Shown here piece after piece: positions 59,473-64,000 of a stretch of DNA of 64,000 nucleotides. Made by a program: the position numbers and the translations under genes. The stretch covers positions 1 to 64,000 of the forward strand of contig JAILQE010000004.1 in the NCBI GenBank assembly GCA_024699125.1. Direction: 5' to 3'. Each line of letters starts with the position of its first letter. The stretch's first letter is position 1. The notes beneath the pieces are model-generated. The model did not search any database and was not told the DNA's origin. It saw only the letters and a program-made list of their open reading frames with translations. The stretch is from Candidatus Saccharimonadota bacterium (GTDB lineage Bacteria > Patescibacteriota > Saccharimonadia > Saccharimonadales > Saccharimonadaceae).

Positions 59473-60554
59473 TGGGATATTGCTTCCTTGGCCAAGCCGC
59501 TCACTACTCCCGCCGCGAACGCCTGGCTCATACTTTTGCCGTAGGCCGCAAAAAGGATGCTAAAAACCTTACCGACTACCTTGAAAAACGTTACTCCGGC
59601 ACCGCCATTTTAACTAAAAACGGCCGCTCCGCTCTCTGTTTGGCGCTCAAAAACTTTCTACCTAAAGGTTCTGAAGTGATTGCAAACGGCTTCACTTGCT
59701 ACGCCGTCTACGAAGCCGTCAAAACTGCCGGCATGACACCTGTTTTTGCCGACATTAATAAGGAAGATCTCAACTTCACCATCGAGAGCATCAAAAAGGT
59801 GCTCACCAAAAACACTAAAGCCATTATCATTCAAAACACCTTAGGCAACCCGGTCAATATCGTGGCTATCGAGAAGTTTGCCAAAGACAACGGCCTAATG
59901 ATTATTGAAGACCTCGCACACTGCGCCGGCCTCAAATATGCCGATGGCCGCGAAGCTGGCACCGTCGGTGCCGCCACCATATTATCGTTTGGCAAAGATA
60001 AATCTATCGATACTATTTCGGGTGGCGCTCTGATTGTCCGCACCCCTGTTGAAACGCCAATTGCAGCGCCTAGCAAAGCTCCGAAATTTGCCGATACTTT
60101 TCGTACCCGTTTTTATCCCTTGATCGCCGGTATCTCCCGCGGCTTGCAACACATTAAGCTCGGCGGCCCATGGCTAAAAATCATGCTAAAACTCCATTTT
60201 ATTGAACGATCCGCCGATAACAAGCTCGACCTCACCCGCCATCCAAACCGTTTTGCCGCCAAACTCGCCCTAAGGCAGTTGCAATCAGCTAACAAAATGC
60301 CGCTCCGCAAGTTCGCTCTTGTAAATAACCGTGAAGAACTCTTAAAGAAACTCAAAAAGCAAGGCTTCTTCTTTGACGGCTTTTGGTACGAACGTCCAAT
60401 CTCCCCAGAACGCTACTATAAAAAGGTAAAATTCAACGAATCTGCCTGCCCGGTAGCCACCGAGGTCGCCGCCTCTATTATCAACATCCCAACCCATTAC
60501 TCTAGCGAAAAACTCCAACCAGCAATTAAACTTATTAAGGAATACACAAGATGA
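59472..60554 (+). CDS. DegT/DnrJ/EryC1-type PLP-dependent aminotransferase-like protein
   Basis: SALCLALKNFLPKGSEVIANGFTCYAVYEAVKTAGMTPVFADI, IIEDLAHCAGL, ILSFGKDKSID (PLP Lys). Confidence 0.85.
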   Translation: MGYCFLGQAAHYSRRERLAHTFAVGRKKDAKNLTDYLEKRYSGTAILTKNGRSALCLALKNFLPKGSEVIANGFTCYAVYEAVKTAGMTPVFADINKEDLNFTIESIKKVLTKNTKAIIIQNTLGNPVNIVAIEKFAKDNGLMIIEDLAHCAGLKYADGREAGTVGAATILSFGKDKSIDTISGGALIVRTPVETPIAAPSKAPKFADTFRTRFYPLIAGISRGLQHIKLGGPWLKIMLKLHFIERSADNKLDLTRHPNRFAAKLALRQLQSANKMPLRKFALVNNREELLKKLKKQGFFFDGFWYERPISPERYYKKVKFNESACPVATEVAASIINIPTHYSSEKLQPAIKLIKEYTR

Positions 60555-61525
60555 ACTGGGCTAAAACTTGCGCCAAATATCCTGAAGCAAACTTTTATCA
60601 ATCGCCAAACTGGGCCAAAGTCAACGAACTTATCGGCGACAAAACCATCACGAAAGACCTCATGAATGACGGCCTAGTACTCGCCATCGTTAGAAACGCC
60701 AAACGCGGTCGCTATCTTGAAATCCCTTGCGGCCCAATCATCGACTGGAAAAATAAAGCCGCCATCAAAGAGGCCTTCGCCGAAATCACCAAGATCGCCA
60801 AAGAAAACCGCTGCGTTTTTGTGCGCCTCCGTCCACAACTCCTCGCCACCCCAGAGAATTTGAAACTTCTAAAGTCTCTCGACCTTCGCCCATCTCCAAT
60901 GCATCTGGCTGCTGAACACACTGTTATTATTGATCTTACAAAAACCGAAGAAGAACTCCTCGCCGACATGCGCCGCCAAACCCGCTACGAAGTAAAACAG
61001 GCCGCCAAGCAGGGAATCATACTCGAAAAAAGTAACTCCGAAGAATTGTTCAAAGAATTCCACGCCGTGCAGCTCGAAACCGCCAAGCGCAAAGGCTTTA
61101 TTCCGCCAAAACTCGAAAACCTACTTGCCGAACGCGAAGCCTTTGGCGACGACGCTTTGATTTATGTCGCTTATAGCGCTGAACACGAACCAATCGCCTA
61201 CGGCCTCATCTTAAAAGACCTCAACGAGGCCGAATATTACGAAGCCGCATCAACCGATCTCAACCGCCGTCTGCCTGGTGCCTACGCCTTGATTTGGGAA
61301 GTCGTAAAAGATCTTAAAAAGACCGACATCAAGCGCTTCAACCTTTACGGCATCGCCCCACCAAACCAGCCACACCACCGTTATGCTGGTGTTACTACCT
61401 TTAAGACCGGCTTTACCAGCGAAAAAACCGAATACGTTCCGGCTCACGACCTCGTGATTTCCAAAGTTAAATATCTAAAAAACCTGGTGGTCGAAACCGC
61501 CCGCCGCAAAAAGAGGCACCTATGA
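60551..61525 (+). CDS. FemAB-family (peptidoglycan bridge) aminoacyltransferase 1
   Basis: FYQSPNWAKVNELIG, RGRYLEIPCGPIIDW, MRRQTRYEVKQAAKQGIILEKS, YGIAPPNQPHHRYAGVTTFKTGF. Confidence 0.88.
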   Translation: MNWAKTCAKYPEANFYQSPNWAKVNELIGDKTITKDLMNDGLVLAIVRNAKRGRYLEIPCGPIIDWKNKAAIKEAFAEITKIAKENRCVFVRLRPQLLATPENLKLLKSLDLRPSPMHLAAEHTVIIDLTKTEEELLADMRRQTRYEVKQAAKQGIILEKSNSEELFKEFHAVQLETAKRKGFIPPKLENLLAEREAFGDDALIYVAYSAEHEPIAYGLILKDLNEAEYYEAASTDLNRRLPGAYALIWEVVKDLKKTDIKRFNLYGIAPPNQPHHRYAGVTTFKTGFTSEKTEYVPAHDLVISKVKYLKNLVVETARRKKRHL

Positions 61526-62541
61526 ACATAATTGACGCAACCGATCGCAAAACTTGGGATAATTTTATCACCTCGCACGAAGAGTCTAACTTTTTGCAAT
61601 CCTGGGACTTTTACGAATTTCATATCGCCCGCGGTAAAAAAGTTGTTCGCCGCCTCGCCGTCGATGATGAGGGCAAAATCCTCGGTGCCTACGCCGGCGT
61701 AGTCGAAACCGCCAAACGCGGCCGCTATTTGGCCATTGCCGGTGGCCCAATTTTGGACTGGACGAACAAAAAACTTGTTCAAGCAATTTTTGGCGATATC
61801 AAAAAAGCTGGGCAAAATGAAAAATGTGTATTCGTACGTGTCCGCCCACAACTCGAACTCTCTGATAAATCATTGAAACTCATGCAAAGCCTCGGCCTTA
61901 AGAAGGCCCCAATGTATCTCTCGGTAGAATACGCCGGTATCCTGGATATCTCTAAATCCGAAGAAGAGATTTTGGCTGGCGCCTCACAAGGTTTCCGTCG
62001 CAAACTCCGCAAAGCCGAAAAAGCCGGCATCACCGTCGAAACTTCCACCGATCCAAAAATCGTCAAAACCTTCTACGAAATCGAAGTTAAGCACGCCAAG
62101 CGCCAGAAGTTTGTCGCCTTCTCAGAAAGCTTCCTCACCAAACAATTTACCGCTTTTGCCGAAAACGGCGAAGCCATTATGTATACCGCCAAACTAGGGA
62201 AGGACATCCTGGCCCAGAACTTCATGATCTTCTACGGCGACGAAGCCTCCTATCACTACGGCACTTCTACTGATCTTGGTACCAAGTATTCCGCCGCTCC
62301 ACTTTTGCACTTAAAGGCCATGGAAGAGGCCAGAAACCGCGGCATCAAGCGCTACAACTTGTGGGGAATTGTCGGCACCGACGAAACCAAACACCGTTTC
62401 TACGGCGTCTCCGAATTCAAACGTAGCTTCGGCTGTACAGAACTAAAATACACCCCTGCCCACGACCTTATATTAAATAAACCAAAATACCTCTTGAATA
62501 AAACGGTTGAGGATATTAGAAAACATCTTCGCCACGTATAG
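61522..62541 (+). CDS. FemAB-family aminoacyltransferase 2
   Basis: NFLQSWDFYEFHIARG, RGRYLAIAGGPILDW, FRRKLRKAEKAGITVETS, YNLWGIVGTDETKHRFYGVSEFKRSFG. Confidence 0.88.
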   Translation: MNIIDATDRKTWDNFITSHEESNFLQSWDFYEFHIARGKKVVRRLAVDDEGKILGAYAGVVETAKRGRYLAIAGGPILDWTNKKLVQAIFGDIKKAGQNEKCVFVRVRPQLELSDKSLKLMQSLGLKKAPMYLSVEYAGILDISKSEEEILAGASQGFRRKLRKAEKAGITVETSTDPKIVKTFYEIEVKHAKRQKFVAFSESFLTKQFTAFAENGEAIMYTAKLGKDILAQNFMIFYGDEASYHYGTSTDLGTKYSAAPLLHLKAMEEARNRGIKRYNLWGIVGTDETKHRFYGVSEFKRSFGCTELKYTPAHDLILNKPKYLLNKTVEDIRKHLRHV

Positions 62542-62634
62542 AAGGGAAACCATCAAATAGTTTTTTCTCGGACCATAAGCTTGGGCGAGCGCCCTGGAGC
62601 GTGTCCGAGAAAAAAGCTATTTGATGGTCTCTTT
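62541..62634. repeat. Long hairpin with shared core (copy B), also terminator-like
   Basis: GGGAAACCATCAAATAGTTTTTTCTCGGAC pairs with GTCCGAGAAAAAAGCTATTTGATGGTCTC; core CATAAGCTTGGGCGAGCGCCCTGGAGCGT. Confidence 0.9.
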
Positions 62635-62692
62635 TTTATATGTGGTTAAAATGTGTTATAATAACCTTAAGCATTTTAATCAAGGAAATATT

Positions 62693-63316
62693 ATGGCTCA
62701 TATCAATAGAAGATTCATCGACAGGCATTGGCTTGTATTTATATTCAGAGGCGCACTCGCGCTGGTGTTTGGTTGGTTCGCGCTCTTTAAAGGCGACATG
62801 TCCAACCTCCCACTAATTTTCTCGTTCATTAGCGTCTATCTTCTTTCGATTGGTATTATCGATTCTGCCGGCGCGCTTTACAATTCCAACAAAAAACACG
62901 GTTGGGTAAATTCCATTGTTGACGCTGCCATCGATATCATCGCTGCCCTCGTCTTGATTTTCCTTGCTAACAACGAACTCGTATTCCAACTTATCGTTAT
63001 CTCGATTTACACCTGTATCTCGGGCCTCATCGATATCTTCCACGGTTTCATTTCCACCACCGATCCAACCGACCGCTTCATCCGCATTCTTGCCGGCTGC
63101 TGTGGCTGTATTATGAGCTTCGTAATCCTTAACGCTGGCAACTTTGAATTGCCTACCTTCATCCGCTTCTTCGGTGTTTATGCTATCATCGTCGGTATCA
63201 CCAGCATGATTTACGGCGTCCACAACAGAGCTCAAATCACTGAAGATTCTACCGCCAGAAAAGAAGCCATCAAGAAATCCGCCAAAAAGCGCGTTGCTTC
63301 TAAAAAAGCTAAATAA
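62693..63316 (+). CDS. HdeD/DUF308-like multi-TM membrane protein
   Basis: HWLVFIFRGALALVFGWFALF, repeated TM pairs, GLIDIFHGF; SD AAGGAA. Confidence 0.75.
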   Translation: MAHINRRFIDRHWLVFIFRGALALVFGWFALFKGDMSNLPLIFSFISVYLLSIGIIDSAGALYNSNKKHGWVNSIVDAAIDIIAALVLIFLANNELVFQLIVISIYTCISGLIDIFHGFISTTDPTDRFIRILAGCCGCIMSFVILNAGNFELPTFIRFFGVYAIIVGITSMIYGVHNRAQITEDSTARKEAIKKSAKKRVASKKAK

Positions 63317-63348
63317 GTGTTATAATTAAGTCTCAAAGGAGACAAATA

Positions 63349-64000
63349 ATGAATTATAAAGCCCCAAAGAAGGCTATCATTACCGACGCTGGTTTTGCTA
63401 GCCGTTACTTGCCTATCACTAAGACTATCCCAAAGGCTATGATTCCAATTGGCGCCAAACCAGTCATGCAATACTGCGTTGAAGAGTGTGCCAAAGCTGG
63501 CATCGAAGAAATTATCATCGTTGCCACACCAAACTCTAAATCTAAAGAAATCTACGAAGATTTCTTCCACAACCCAGCCGACAACGTACGTACCTTGCTC
63601 GAAAAACAGGGCAAAGCCAAACGCTTTGAGCCAGTTAAAGAAATCTTGGATTTCCCAAAAATCACCGTCATCGAACAAGATCCAACTTTGCCTTATGGCA
63701 ACGGTTCACCAGTAGCCTCAGCTCGCAAATTCATTAACGACGACGAAGCCTTCTTTGTGCTTTACTCAGACGATATGGTATTTGGCAATTCCGCCATTAA
63801 AGATTTGCTTGACGCCTTTAATGAGCACCCAGATGCCACCGCCATCATCGCTGGCCAACTCGTGCCACATGAAGAAATCAAGAAATATGCTTCTATTGAC
63901 TACGATAAAGAAACTTCTGTGCTTCGTGGCTTGGTTGAAAAACCAAATCCAGAAGATGCCGCATCGGACCTCGCTTCCTACGGCCGTTATCTTTTAACTC
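63349..64000 (+). CDS. galU: UTP-glucose-1-phosphate uridylyltransferase-like nucleotidyltransferase (partial, runs off window)
   Basis: MNYKAPKKAIITDAGFASRYLPITKTIPKAMIPIGAKPVMQYCVEECAKAGIEEIIIV...LYSDDMVFG...LVEKPNPE; SD AAAGGAG; no stop before window end, so absent from the ORF track. Confidence 0.8.
   Translation, partial: MNYKAPKKAIITDAGFASRYLPITKTIPKAMIPIGAKPVMQYCVEECAKAGIEEIIIVATPNSKSKEIYEDFFHNPADNVRTLLEKQGKAKRFEPVKEILDFPKITVIEQDPTLPYGNGSPVASARKFINDDEAFFVLYSDDMVFGNSAIKDLLDAFNEHPDATAIIAGQLVPHEEIKKYASIDYDKETSVLRGLVEKPNPEDAASDLASYGRYLLT

Overview
The window looks like a gene-dense fragment of a small-genome bacterium. I infer Patescibacteria/CPR, most likely a Saccharibacteria (TM7)-type lineage, from gene content and style: standard genetic code, short UvrC and ProRS, gatC-gatA-(HEPN-like)-gatB, sortase and DUF916-like surface proteins. 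Most of it is housekeeping: tig, rpsL/rpsG, gap-rpiB-rpe-like-pfkB-like-LOG, eno, uvrC, secG, an OppA-like binding protein, rpsB-tsf, frr-uppS-rseP, proS, greA, lysS, uvrB, a phosphoketolase split over two genes, a class A PBP, murJ, gatCAB, fusA, tuf, rpsJ, an envelope operon (Mur ligase, hydrolase, DegT, two FemAB) and a partial galU-like gene. About a dozen small, mostly membrane-protein genes with strong Shine-Dalgarno sites and their own promoters sit between them. The most interesting signals are: (1) large intergenic hairpins whose arms are unique to each copy, two of which share a core (GGACCATAA..CTTGG...GCGTGTCC), plus a related-looking GC-rich palindrome inserted in frame in uvrC; (2) two tandem candidate structured ncRNAs with sigma70-like promoters upstream of tuf; (3) at least 13 genes whose TATAAT box lies 6-9 nt before the start codon, implying leaderless mRNAs, while other genes use strong SD sites; (4) a split phosphoketolase with an ATGAGTAA overlap; (5) a sortase next to a likely NPDTA-type substrate with a terminator hairpin between them; (6) a duplicated tRNA-Leu 3' end flanking a hairpin-rich segment; (7) a 330-nt hairpin array downstream of a small gene. 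No CRISPR array, transposase or rRNA was found. No database search or folding program was run; all family calls are from reading motifs.
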